In this document: one piece after another, positions 1 to 8,859 of the stretch
Position numbering within the stretch: the first letter of the stretch is position 1
Layout of the letters: each line of letters opens with the position of its first letter
Assembly: GCF_029894165.1 (NCBI RefSeq)
Contig: NZ_JARXXU010000001.1
Span: forward strand, 930,001 to 994,000
Direction of reading: 5' to 3'
From: Aurantimicrobium minutum
GTDB lineage: Bacteria > Actinomycetota > Actinomycetes > Actinomycetales > Microbacteriaceae
Length of the DNA stretch: 64,000 nucleotides
Notes under the pieces: model-generated
The model's input: the letters and a program-made list of their open reading frames with translations, nothing else
What the model was told of the DNA's origin: nothing
The model's database searches: none
Position numbers and translations under genes: made by a program

Positions 1-1
1 C

Positions 2-397
2 AACACCGCTGCTCGTGACGGTGTCACCGTTACGTCCCGCGTGGCAGCAGCTAAGGCAGCTTCTGCGACTGCCCCTGCGGCAGGCACCCCAGATCCTGAC
101 ACCGCACAGGCCATTGGATTCCAGGCTGTACAGGCTCGTGGCTGGGGCATGGAGCAGTATGACTGCCTCGTGGCACTTTGGAATCGGGAATCTCACTGGA
201 ATGTGTACGCCCACAACACCTCGAGCGGTGCATACGGCATTCCACAGTCGCTGCCCGGTGAAAAGATGGCAACCGTCGCTGATGACTGGCAGACCAACCC
301 CGCCACTCAGATCGAGTGGGGCCTGCGATACATCGAGGGCCGCTACGGGTCTCCCTGTGGTGCCTGGGCGCATTCTGAAGCTGTTCACTGGTACTAA
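2..397 (+). CDS. Transglycosylase-like secreted protein, C-terminal part
   Basis: The reading frame is open to the left edge, so only the C-terminal part (about 131 codons) is present. It has an Ala/Pro/Thr-rich linker followed by a compact lysozyme-like domain. Visible landmarks are WNRESHW, with the Glu a candidate catalytic acid, then AYGIPQSLPG and a C-terminal NPATQIEWGLRYIEGRYGSP segment. This is the pattern of actinobacterial SLT/Rpf-like domains that act on peptidoglycan outside the cell. The signal peptide and any LysM or G5 domains would lie outside the window. The TAA overlaps the ATG of the next gene by one base. Family assignment is fairly firm; the substrate is inferred. Confidence 0.75.
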   Translation, partial: NTAARDGVTVTSRVAAAKAASATAPAAGTPDPDTAQAIGFQAVQARGWGMEQYDCLVALWNRESHWNVYAHNTSSGAYGIPQSLPGEKMATVADDWQTNPATQIEWGLRYIEGRYGSPCGAWAHSEAVHWY

Positions 398-687
398 TGA
401 CGCGCAGCAATCGTTCGCGTAAGCGAGACGCCGAGTATGAGCCCCTGGACGTCGAACGTCTCACTGGAGGGTTCCGCCGCAGTGAAGTACGAAAAGGCCG
501 TGAATGGACCGTACAGCCCATCTCAACGTCCAATGCGACCAAGGTTTACATCTGCCCGGGCTGTTCGTTAGAGATCGCGCCAGGCGTCGCCCATCTGGCG
601 GCCTGGCGTAATGATGGCATCTTGGGAGACGCCGCCGATGTTGCCGATCGTCGCCACTGGCACGATGCTTGTTGGAAAGTGAGTTAG
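397..687 (+). CDS. Small zinc-ribbon-like protein
   Basis: A 96-residue basic protein with no signal peptide or membrane segment. It carries CPGC near residue 53 and a C-terminal H-W-H-D-A-C cluster, so it may bind one metal ion. The N-terminal 20 residues are rich in Arg, Ser and Lys. It starts on ATG overlapping the TAA of the upstream gene and ends two bases before the hydrolase ATG, so it probably sits in a short operon. I recognise it only as a conserved actinobacterial small protein of unknown role; nucleic-acid binding is a guess from its charge and CxxC. Confidence 0.6.
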   Translation: MTRSNRSRKRDAEYEPLDVERLTGGFRRSEVRKGREWTVQPISTSNATKVYICPGCSLEIAPGVAHLAAWRNDGILGDAADVADRRHWHDACWKVS

Positions 688-689
688 AG

Positions 690-1427
690 ATGTCGACGGA
701 GATTCGTGGCGGCATCAACCTGCCTACCCTGCGCGAAGAGATTGAACTACACACCGCAGATGGCCTCACCTTGGTAGGGGAGTTGGCCATGCCAGTGGGT
801 GGCACTCCTGTAGCCACTCTGGTAACACTTCACCCCCTTCCTACTGCCGGTGGATTCATGGATTCCCACATCCTGCGCAAAGCAGCAGGCCGGTTGCCGG
901 CACTCGCGAACATCGCTGTGTTGCGGTTCAACACGCGGGGGACGAAGTCAGCGCGTGGTCACAGCCAAGGTGAGTTTGGTCAGGGCGTGGAAGAACGCGC
1001 TGATGTGGCTGCCGCAATGGCTTTCGTTGCAGAGCGTGGATTACCCCATCCTTGGCTGGTCGGCTGGTCATTCGGAACAGAATTGGCGTTGAAGTATGGG
1101 CTTGAGCACGCCATCGAGGGCGCGATTTTGCTCTCCCCGCCGCTCCACCGTGCGTCAGCAGAAGAGGTCGCGGCCTGGGATGGTAATCACAGGCAGCTCA
1201 TCGCCCTCGTGCCAGAACTCGATGACTATCTGCAAGGACCCGAAGCCCGTGAACGGTTCTCTACCGTCTCTCACATCGACATCGTTGAAGTGGAGGGAGG
1301 CAAGCACCTCTGGGTGGGGGAGAACCAAACAAAGCGCGTCCTCAACGAAATCGTCGAACGGGTTAACCCGTCAGCTGCGCCCTTGCCCGAATGGTGGGAC
1401 GGCGACATCCCAGGTTCCAGCGACTAA
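690..1427 (+). CDS. Alpha/beta hydrolase
   Basis: A 245-residue cytosolic serine hydrolase of the dienelactone-hydrolase / YjfP-like group. The nucleophile elbow is GWSFGTE, an oxyanion-type stretch LHPLPTAGGFMDS lies upstream, and the GGKHLW motif near the C terminus supplies the probable catalytic His. I chose ATG 690 over an in-frame TTG at 669, because 669 overlaps the previous gene and 690 lies two bases after its stop. Substrate unknown. Confidence 0.8.
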   Translation: MSTEIRGGINLPTLREEIELHTADGLTLVGELAMPVGGTPVATLVTLHPLPTAGGFMDSHILRKAAGRLPALANIAVLRFNTRGTKSARGHSQGEFGQGVEERADVAAAMAFVAERGLPHPWLVGWSFGTELALKYGLEHAIEGAILLSPPLHRASAEEVAAWDGNHRQLIALVPELDDYLQGPEARERFSTVSHIDIVEVEGGKHLWVGENQTKRVLNEIVERVNPSAAPLPEWWDGDIPGSSD

Positions 1428-1454
1428 CGCGACAACCTTTTTTGAGCTAGGCCG

Positions 1455-2504
1455 CTATATCTCGTCCTGGGCCGGATAAATCACTTCTTTGATAATCAGC
1501 ACAATCGATGCTGCGATGGGGATAGCGACCAAGGCTCCCAAAATACCCATCAACGTTCCACCAGCCAGAGCGGCGATCACCACGACAGAGCCAGGAATCG
1601 AAATTGCTTTGTTCATGATGCGAGGGCTCAGGACATACGCCTCTATCTGCATGTAGATGAGGAAGTAGATGCCGATCACGATGGCGGTCTCTGGACCTGC
1701 CAACATGAGCTGCCCCAAGGTCACGATGATGGAAGACATCACGGTACCGATGAGAGGGATGAGGGCAAAGAGGAAAGCGAGGAAAGCGAACAGCAACGCT
1801 TGCTTGCCGCCAATGATGGTCAACATCACGAAGGCCAAGATTCCGTTGAGCAACGCAAGAGCAATTTGTCCCACGACGTACTTACCCACACCGTTGGTGA
1901 TTTGCTCACTCATTCGGACGAAGTTTTCACGCTTGGTCTTGGGGACGAAGTCGTAGACAACCTTCTTGACGGTGCTCAAAGATGCGGTGAAGTACAAGGT
2001 CAAAATGACTACGATCAGAGTTCCGCTCAAAGCGTTCGCCACGCCCACGCCCACAGCAAGTGCGCCACCGGCGATCTTGCTGATGTTGGCAGGGTCGCTA
2101 AAGAATTTGCCAATTTCGGAAATGACCGCGTTGACGTCGATAACGTCACCGAATTGCTGGTCGAGATAGGTGATCCAGTCCTGGGTTTGCAGGTGGGTGA
2201 TTTCTGTCGGAAGGCTTTGCCACAGAGAAATCATCTGGTCGATCATGACGGGCAGAATGGCCACGATCATGCCGACAAAAACACCCACAATTCCGACAAT
2301 GACGGTCGTAATGGCGGCCCACTTGGGGAACTTCTTCGTTTCCAGCCATTTGACGGCAGGATCCAGACCGAGCGAGAGGAACAAGGCGATGAAGATGTAT
2401 GTCAGCACGGTCGCGAGCGACTGCACTGCGGTCATGAGGATGATGCCCAGGCCGACGCCCAAGCTTCCAATCAGACCTGCGCGGAATGCGTTCTGAATGC
2501 GCAC
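1455..2504 (-). CDS. AI-2E family transporter
   Basis: A 349-residue polytopic membrane protein of the AI-2E/YdiK permease family, with about eight hydrophobic segments. A long loop between helices holds the amphipathic Gln/Asp-rich section. The C-terminal half has the family's repeated small-residue helices (ALIPLIGTVMSSIIV and similar). The start is GTG with a GGGAG ribosome site just upstream. It lies 11 bp downstream of the DivIVA-like gene on the same strand, so the two are probably co-transcribed. Members export diverse small molecules or ions; the cargo is not predictable here. Confidence 0.85.
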   Translation of the reverse strand: MRIQNAFRAGLIGSLGVGLGIILMTAVQSLATVLTYIFIALFLSLGLDPAVKWLETKKFPKWAAITTVIVGIVGVFVGMIVAILPVMIDQMISLWQSLPTEITHLQTQDWITYLDQQFGDVIDVNAVISEIGKFFSDPANISKIAGGALAVGVGVANALSGTLIVVILTLYFTASLSTVKKVVYDFVPKTKRENFVRMSEQITNGVGKYVVGQIALALLNGILAFVMLTIIGGKQALLFAFLAFLFALIPLIGTVMSSIIVTLGQLMLAGPETAIVIGIYFLIYMQIEAYVLSPRIMNKAISIPGSVVVIAALAGGTLMGILGALVAIPIAASIVLIIKEVIYPAQDEI

Positions 2505-2515
2505 TGTACTGCTCC

Positions 2516-3607
2516 CTATTTCTTGTTACTCAAACCAGGTCGAGGTGAGACCTTGCCGAGCGATTGTTCTAGCTCTAACCGTAGTGTGTCGAAGTACGTA
2601 GCAACCGCTTCGCGCTGCGTGCGCAAGTTTTCAATGTGGCTGAAAATAGAACTTAACACCGCGGCCACATACTTTTCAGCGTCCACGATCATCTTGTCGG
2701 CCTGTGCCTGTGCGTCCCGGCGAATCTTTTCTGCGTCCTGGCGTGAGCGCTCGAGACGACCTTTTACTTCTTCTGTGGCGCGCACTTCGTGTGCTTCCCA
2801 TTGCGCTTCAAGAGAGCGGATACGAGTCTTGGTCGTTGCCAACTGCGTTTCGGCCGCGCCAATATATTTCTCTGTTTGGTAGACAGATTCTTGGTGGCGG
2901 GTTTTCAACTCAGATTCCATGTCGTCGCGAACGGCTGCACCATCTGCATTGAGCTTCAAGAGCTCCATCAGCTCGACAGAAATGTTATCTTCAGCTGCCC
3001 GGGCCACGACAAGCTGAAGTTCTTTCGCTTCACGCTGATGCGCAGCTGCAAGTTTCTCCACCTCGTTTCGGGCAGAAGCAATAAGGTTTGCGGCAATCGT
3101 GGCCGCCTCACCGCGCACGTTCAGTGCATCAGCTTCTGCCTCAGAAACCAAGGTCACAATTCTTGCTTCCGCACGAGAAATCATGAGTTCAGCTTCTGCG
3201 CGCGCTTCCGACATCATCTGAGCAACGTCACGGGCAGCTTGTTCCCGAGCCTGTTCGAGGCCTTCTTGCGCTGCAGTGATGAGATTACGAGAGGTACTGT
3301 CGGCGGCCGAACGAATGAGCAGCGCTTCCGCCTCGGCGCCGCTGACAATCTCGTGGGCAAGCTTGTCAGCCTTCTTTACCGTCGCCTGCGCTTTGGCGCT
3401 CAGGCCTTCGGGGGTGGGGGCACTGCGCTGAGAAAGTTCCAGCTCCAGTTCCGCAATGCGTTCGGCCAGTTGGGCAACCTGGGTGAGGGCATCAGTGTGG
3501 CTGGTAGAGGCAACGAGGAGTTCGCGTCGAAGCTTCTGAATGAGGTCGTCTACTTCGCTCGGATCGTATCCGCGCAAGACGCGGGTAAACGATGACTCCG
3601 ATGCCAC
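2516..3607 (-). CDS. DivIVA-domain coiled-coil protein
   Basis: A 363-residue protein. Residues about 5-35 (FTRVLRGYDPSEVDDLIQKL) form the short DivIVA/GpsB-like N-terminal module. Most of the rest is a long coiled coil with recurrent Ala/Glu/Arg heptads and repeated SRAEARI/SEAEADA-type segments. Such proteins mark poles or septa or scaffold cell-wall synthesis in actinobacteria. The start is GTG with an excellent AGGAGG six bases upstream (3614-3619, complement). It is first of a two-gene unit with the AI-2E permease. It is much longer than GpsB-type proteins and may be a Wag31-like paralogue rather than the essential DivIVA; that is uncertain. Confidence 0.8.
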   Translation of the reverse strand: MASESSFTRVLRGYDPSEVDDLIQKLRRELLVASTSHTDALTQVAQLAERIAELELELSQRSAPTPEGLSAKAQATVKKADKLAHEIVSGAEAEALLIRSAADSTSRNLITAAQEGLEQAREQAARDVAQMMSEARAEAELMISRAEARIVTLVSEAEADALNVRGEAATIAANLIASARNEVEKLAAAHQREAKELQLVVARAAEDNISVELMELLKLNADGAAVRDDMESELKTRHQESVYQTEKYIGAAETQLATTKTRIRSLEAQWEAHEVRATEEVKGRLERSRQDAEKIRRDAQAQADKMIVDAEKYVAAVLSSIFSHIENLRTQREAVATYFDTLRLELEQSLGKVSPRPGLSNKK

Positions 3608-3812
3608 GACAGACCTCCTACACGCCGGCGAATGCCCGGAAACATGTAGCCCAATTCTACTCAGCCTTGCCCTTTCCTTCCGCCTCCGGGCAGGGTGTAA
3701 CCCCCTCTCTCAGGTTTAACCACACGATTTCCGGTATCTTGGAATGACTTAACGTGACGCGTTGACCAGTTCTGGTGTCATGCGCGAATAAACGTGGAGG
3801 AGAGACTTAATC

Positions 3813-5591
3813 GTGCGGTTCTTTATTGCCATAGGTGTGTTCATCGTGGCGGCGGTATTGCTCGGTATTGGTATTACCCAGAAGATTCTTTTCTCCAGCC
3901 CCGAGTTCGTGACACAGAGCGTCACCATAGAACCGACTGCGCACTATGTCGTCATCAACGGAAAAACCTTGACGGCCAACGGTGACATCTTGAACATCAG
4001 CGCCAGTGGTGCCACGACCAACTTTGTGGGCTATGGCCGCACCGAAGATGTTCTGGCGTGGATCGGTGACGACAACTACGACATCGTGTCCTACTCGCCC
4101 AAGCTCGGCGAACTGGTCATGCGTGAGCCTGAGAAAAACCAAGAGCAAGCCGGGATGACCGTGGTCAACTCTGACGCTGTCGTCCAGACCATCATCAGCC
4201 CTGCAGGGAGTGATCTGTGGTTGGGCGAAGCATCGAGCGACACCATGGCAACGGTGCCTGCCAACCTGGATTCGTCCATGTCGGTCATCATTGCCTCAGA
4301 TGGCTTGACTGATGCGCCGGGGAAGATCACATTGGCGTGGCCGCTTCCCAGTCGTGTGCCTTATGCCACAACTTTCGTCATCATCGGTGGAGCCATGGCG
4401 CTGATTGGCCTCGTGCTGTATCTCTGGGCACTTCGTCATATGCGGAAGCAAAACGGTCCACGTCGTGGCGGTAAGCCACCGCGACCTCGCGGCATCGACC
4501 TGATTAAACCGAAGTCACTCACCTCTGCCGCGCCCAAGGGCCGACGCACTCTCGGACGAGGATCTGCCTTTATTGCGTTGGGCATGGCCGGAGCACTCGC
4601 GGTGGGCGTCTCAGGGTGTAGCCCCTACCAAACGGGTCAGGGCGCCCAGACGCCGTCTCCGACACCTACAGATATCCAATCTGTCGAAGGTCCGCCACCT
4701 GCAGTGACCGAACTTCAGCTGGGTCGCATTTTGCGGAACATCTCCACCACGGTCAACAAGGCTGACAAGGATCTGAGTGCTGAGCTCGCCGCTACGCGTC
4801 TGGTGGGTCCTGCGCTCGAGATGCGTTCGGCAAACTACGCCATTCGTACGGCAGATGCAGCACAGGCCGCCTTGCCTTCTCTTCCTGCCTCACCCATCAC
4901 CTTCGATATGCCTCAAGCGACAGATACCTGGCCTCGCATTGTCAACGCGGTGGTCCAGAACGAAGCAGATCCCACCGTCCCCACCACCGGTATCGTTCTC
5001 GTGCAGAACACTCCACGTGAGAACTACCACGTGGAATACCTCGTCACATTGCAACCTGATGCCACAGTGCCCACTGTGGCCCCTGCTACCGTCGGTTCAC
5101 CTCTGGTGCAGCCCGATTCCAAGCTGCTCCTGCTATCTCCCGAGGAGCTCTCTGCCGCGTATGGCTCAGTGCTCACGCAAGGTGCAGACAGCCCCTATTA
5201 CGGTCTCTTTGACCTCACCGGTGACACGTTGGTCACCCAGGTCGGCAGAGAGTACAAAGAGCAGAAGATTGCGTCCGTCTCAGAACGTGCTTCTCTCGAA
5301 TTCAGTCAAAATGCAGGTTCTGGTCTGCCCCTTGCATTGGCAACCTTGGATTCTGGTGCCATTGTGTCCGTCAGCTTGAACGAGATTGAAACCGTCAAGC
5401 CCACTCAGGCGGGTGCCTCCGTGAGTCCCGAAGGTCAAGCCAAGATTCTTAGTGGGATCACGTCTTCCACCGTGGGTGTGGAGTCCACCTACGGTCTCCA
5501 GCTCGCTTTCTATGTTCCGCCACTGGGCAGTACCGACAAGATTCGTCTGCTCGGCTATAGCCAAGGTCTTATTGCTGCAAAGGGTCTCTAA
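3813..5591 (+). CDS. Two-part membrane/lipoprotein-like protein
   Basis: A 592-residue protein of unknown function. It has a hydrophobic segment at 3-22, an extracytoplasmic domain of about 160 residues, a second membrane helix at about 184-206, and a basic Arg/Pro/Lys linker. It then has a hydrophobic stretch at about 248-268 ending in V-S-G-C (Cys269), which reads exactly like a lipobox. A second soluble domain of about 320 residues starts with a Thr/Pro-rich linker. It looks like a membrane protein fused to a lipoprotein. GTG start with GGAGGAG just upstream. The stop overlaps the YbbN-like ATG, so the two are coupled. Envelope location is likely; no enzyme motif was seen. Confidence 0.7.
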   Translation: MRFFIAIGVFIVAAVLLGIGITQKILFSSPEFVTQSVTIEPTAHYVVINGKTLTANGDILNISASGATTNFVGYGRTEDVLAWIGDDNYDIVSYSPKLGELVMREPEKNQEQAGMTVVNSDAVVQTIISPAGSDLWLGEASSDTMATVPANLDSSMSVIIASDGLTDAPGKITLAWPLPSRVPYATTFVIIGGAMALIGLVLYLWALRHMRKQNGPRRGGKPPRPRGIDLIKPKSLTSAAPKGRRTLGRGSAFIALGMAGALAVGVSGCSPYQTGQGAQTPSPTPTDIQSVEGPPPAVTELQLGRILRNISTTVNKADKDLSAELAATRLVGPALEMRSANYAIRTADAAQAALPSLPASPITFDMPQATDTWPRIVNAVVQNEADPTVPTTGIVLVQNTPRENYHVEYLVTLQPDATVPTVAPATVGSPLVQPDSKLLLLSPEELSAAYGSVLTQGADSPYYGLFDLTGDTLVTQVGREYKEQKIASVSERASLEFSQNAGSGLPLALATLDSGAIVSVSLNEIETVKPTQAGASVSPEGQAKILSGITSSTVGVESTYGLQLAFYVPPLGSTDKIRLLGYSQGLIAAKGL

Positions 5592-6583
5592 TGTCCATGC
5601 CATCCCTGCCCAATCTTCGTGGAGCTGTTGATCTCAGCTCATTGGTGAACCGCCCCCAGTCTTCAGCTGGTGCGGTGAACACCGCTGGAGGAACCCGTGC
5701 ACCGGGTGAACCTTCCGCACCGGTTGCGGCCGGCACGATTGTGCCCGTGCCGCAACTGATCCTCGAAGGAACTGACACCAACTTCACCGCGATTTTGGAT
5801 CTGTCCAACCAGGTTCCTGTCATTGTGGACCTCTGGGCACCAGAGTCTCCCCAGAGCGATGAACTCTCGCCACTGCTGGCCAAATTGGTAACGGGCTTTG
5901 CCGGTCGCCTGATTCTTGCCCGCGTGGATGCAACGGCGAACCCCCAGTTGGTTCAGGCTTTTCAGGCGCAGAGTGTTCCGACGACGGCAGCCGTTCTTGC
6001 TGGTCGACCATTGCCGTTGTTCGCAGGGGTAGCGGGCGAAGCAGATATTCACAACCTATTCGAGCAGGTTCTTGAACTCGCCGCACAAAATGGTGTCGCT
6101 GGTATTGCCCAGCCGTCTGACACACCTCCTAGCCAACAGGGTGCGCCGGTGGATCCGCCGAAGCCCGCATTGCCCCCACTGCACCAAGAAGCATTTGATG
6201 CAGCTGAGCGCGGTGATTACCCCGCAGCTATACAGGCGTGGGAAAAGGCGCTGAAGCAGAACCCCAATGATGCAGATGCCAAAGCAGGGTTAGCGCAGAT
6301 AAGCCTGCTCAACCGTCTCCAAGGCAAGACGATGGCAGATGTTCGTGCCGCCGCTGCGGCGAGCCCTGACGGGCTCGAGGCGCAGATGGATGTTGCAGAC
6401 CTGGATCTCTCCGGCGGTCACGTTGCAGACGCTTTTGATCGGCTTCTGGTGCTGTATCCCAAACTAGATGCTGACGGCAAGAACGCTGTTCGCACGCGTC
6501 TGCTGGAACTTTTCGAAGTTGTGGGTTTGACTGATCCCATGGTGAATGCCGCCAGACTGCGTCTGACAAATCTGCTCTACTAG
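5591..6583 (+). CDS. YbbN-like thioredoxin/TPR co-chaperone
   Basis: A 330-residue protein. After a flexible Ala/Pro-rich N terminus it has a thioredoxin-fold domain (about 50-160) in which the usual CxxC is replaced by SPQS (86-89) after W82, so it is not a redox enzyme. A C-terminal region from about 200 has TPR-like helices (FDAAERGDYPAAIQAWEKAL). This matches YbbN/CnoX, which holds or escorts clients rather than reducing disulfides. Translation is probably coupled to the upstream gene (TAATG). It converges with glgB, ending 7 bp from it. Confidence 0.85.
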   Translation: MSMPSLPNLRGAVDLSSLVNRPQSSAGAVNTAGGTRAPGEPSAPVAAGTIVPVPQLILEGTDTNFTAILDLSNQVPVIVDLWAPESPQSDELSPLLAKLVTGFAGRLILARVDATANPQLVQAFQAQSVPTTAAVLAGRPLPLFAGVAGEADIHNLFEQVLELAAQNGVAGIAQPSDTPPSQQGAPVDPPKPALPPLHQEAFDAAERGDYPAAIQAWEKALKQNPNDADAKAGLAQISLLNRLQGKTMADVRAAAAASPDGLEAQMDVADLDLSGGHVADAFDRLLVLYPKLDADGKNAVRTRLLELFEVVGLTDPMVNAARLRLTNLLY

Positions 6584-6590
6584 AAGTTGC

Positions 6591-8840
6591 TTATTTAGCT
6601 GACTTGGAGAGGAAGAGCACGCCCAGGGGAGGCAGGCTTATTCGAGCAGAGTGCTCGAAGTCACCCCACTGGTCCTTCACCGCGGTCACAGTGCCCATGT
6701 TGCCCACTCCGGAACCGCCGAAGTCGGAGGCATCTGAGTTGAAAGCTTCTGTCCACGCTCCGGCGGATGGTAAACCGAGCTGGTAGTCGTGGTGGGGGTT
6801 TCCTGAGAAGTTAGCTACGACCGCCATCGCATTGCCCTTGCGGTCGTAGCGGACGAAGGATACGACGTTTCTACCGTTGTCTGCACCGTCAATCCACTGG
6901 AAGGCGTCGGGTTCGCTGTCCCGTTCCCAGAGGGCCGGGTGGGCGCGATACACAGCATTGAGCTGTGAGACCATGCGTTGCAGTCCCTGGTGGGCCGGTT
7001 GGTCCAAGATCCACCAGTCCAGGGAACGTTCCTGGCTCCATTCCGACGGTTGACCAAACTCTTGGCCCATGAAAAGCAACTGCTTACCGGGGTGACCCCA
7101 CATGAAGGCGAGATAGGCACGCATATTGGCCAGCTTTTGCCAGTGATCACCAGGCATCTTGGCCAGCAGCGACCCCTTCCCGTGGACAACCTCATCATGG
7201 GAGATGGGCAGGATGAAGTTCTCACTAAAGGCGTACTGGAACGAGAAGGTGATGTCCCAGTGGTGATGTTCCCGATACATCGGGTCGGTGTGAATGTATT
7301 CCAGGCTGTCGTGCATCCAGCCCATGTTCCATTTGAAGCCAAAACCCAGTCCACCGGCCTCTGTCGGTGCGGTCACTCCGCCCCAGGAGGTGGATTCTTC
7401 TGCCGCCATGATGACACCGGGGTGGTGCTTGTACACCTTGGCATTGGCTTCCTGGAGGAAGTTGATGGCTTCGAGATTTTCGCGCCCGCCAAACTGGTTA
7501 GGCAGCCATTGTCCGTCTTCACGGCTGTAGTCCAGGTAAAGCATGGAGGCGACGGCATCCACGCGCAGACCATCAATGTGGAATTCTTCGATCCAGTAGA
7601 GCGCATTCGCAACGAGGAAGTTACGCACTTCATTGCGACCGAAGTCAAAGATGTAAGTTCCCCAGTCGGGGTGTTCTCCCTTGCGAGGATCAGCGTGTTC
7701 ATAGAGCGGCTGACCGTCAAAACGGGCCAGTGCCCATTCGTCCTTGGGGAAGTGGCCGGGAACCCAGTCCAGCAACACACCGATCCCGGCTGCGTGCAGG
7801 CGGTCGATGAGGTATTTGAGGTCGTCAGGGTTACCAAAACGTGCCGTGGGAGCGTAATAGCCCGTGACTTGGTATCCCCAGGATGGGCCGTAAGGGTGTT
7901 CGGCCAGTGGCATGAATTCCACGTGGGTGAACCCGGTCTCTAACACGTGACCGATGAGGTCATCAGCCAGTTCGCGGTAAGACAGTCCCTGGCGCCAGGA
8001 GCCCACGTGGAGTTCGTAGATACTCATGGGTGCGGCGTGCTGGGCGGTCTTGGAGCGGGTGCTGATCCACTTCTTGTCGCCCCACTTGTAGGTGGAGTGG
8101 CCGACGATGGAACCGGTGAGGGGAGGGCACTCGGTTTGTCGTGCCATCGGATCTGCACGGTCAACCCAGCGGCCATCCTGGGTGAGAATTTCAAATTTGT
8201 AGATTGCCCCGGGGTGGACGTCAGGAACAAAGAGTTCCCAGACGCCGCTGGCACCCAAGGAGCGCATCGAGTGGCCTTCGCCATTCCAGCCAGTGAAGGT
8301 TCCTTTCACGCGCACAGCCTGGGCATTGGGAGCCCAGACCGAGAATGCTGTTCCCTGCACGGTGCCCTTCACACCACCGTGGCCGATGTAGCGGGCGCCG
8401 AGCGCCTCCCAGAGACGCTCGTGACGCCCCTCACGGATGAGGTGAAGGTCAAGTTCGCCCACGGTAGGGGCGAAACGGTAGCCATCCTCTGAGGTCCACA
8501 CCTGCCCATCGGGGTAGCGAGCCTCGATAACGTAATCGGTCAAACCAAGTGTGTGTGCACCTTCCCAGATGCCGTGCCCGGCATGGGAGAGCTCAATGCG
8601 CGCTTTACTGCCCAAAATCGCAATAACCTCCGTGGCCAGTGGGCGACGGGTGCGAATGGCGGTGACGGAATCCTTGGACCCCTCAATAGGAATGAGGTGT
8701 TGACCGAGAACACTGTGGGGGTCGTAGTGGCTACCCTGAGCAACCCACGCCAACAATCCGTCATCGAGGGAAGGGGTGTGCCATTCGGTGGCGCCCTTGC
8801 TCTTCTTCACGGAAGTTTTCTTCGTCTCAGTTTTCTTCAC
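6591..8840 (-). CDS. glgB: 1,4-alpha-glucan branching enzyme
   Basis: A 749-residue GH13 enzyme that makes alpha-1,6 branches in glycogen or alpha-glucan. It has N-terminal glucan-binding beta-sandwich modules (CBM48 type), then the catalytic barrel. GLRVDAV carries the nucleophile Asp, AAEEST the acid/base Glu and PISHDE the third carboxylate. A Lys-rich tail of about 15 residues precedes the first domain. The listed GTG start has only a weak ribosome site and a downstream GTG is possible. It is last in the glgX-glgE-glgB operon, 19 bp after glgE. Confidence 0.95.
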   Translation of the reverse strand: MKKTETKKTSVKKSKGATEWHTPSLDDGLLAWVAQGSHYDPHSVLGQHLIPIEGSKDSVTAIRTRRPLATEVIAILGSKARIELSHAGHGIWEGAHTLGLTDYVIEARYPDGQVWTSEDGYRFAPTVGELDLHLIREGRHERLWEALGARYIGHGGVKGTVQGTAFSVWAPNAQAVRVKGTFTGWNGEGHSMRSLGASGVWELFVPDVHPGAIYKFEILTQDGRWVDRADPMARQTECPPLTGSIVGHSTYKWGDKKWISTRSKTAQHAAPMSIYELHVGSWRQGLSYRELADDLIGHVLETGFTHVEFMPLAEHPYGPSWGYQVTGYYAPTARFGNPDDLKYLIDRLHAAGIGVLLDWVPGHFPKDEWALARFDGQPLYEHADPRKGEHPDWGTYIFDFGRNEVRNFLVANALYWIEEFHIDGLRVDAVASMLYLDYSREDGQWLPNQFGGRENLEAINFLQEANAKVYKHHPGVIMAAEESTSWGGVTAPTEAGGLGFGFKWNMGWMHDSLEYIHTDPMYREHHHWDITFSFQYAFSENFILPISHDEVVHGKGSLLAKMPGDHWQKLANMRAYLAFMWGHPGKQLLFMGQEFGQPSEWSQERSLDWWILDQPAHQGLQRMVSQLNAVYRAHPALWERDSEPDAFQWIDGADNGRNVVSFVRYDRKGNAMAVVANFSGNPHHDYQLGLPSAGAWTEAFNSDASDFGGSGVGNMGTVTAVKDQWGDFEHSARISLPPLGVLFLSKSAK

Positions 8841-8859
8841 AGCAGCTTTTCGTCTTGAG

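Noticed and set aside
1800-2882. A 360-codon ORF on the + strand antisense to the AI-2E permease and DivIVA-like genes
   Set aside because: It is His/Asp/Gln-rich, crosses two real opposite-strand genes, has no recognisable motif and has no ribosome site.
3762-3791. Promoter of the 3813 gene (TTGACC and GAATAA)
   Set aside because: The spacing is 18 bp, but the implied transcription start would fall on the ribosome site, so the call is not convincing.
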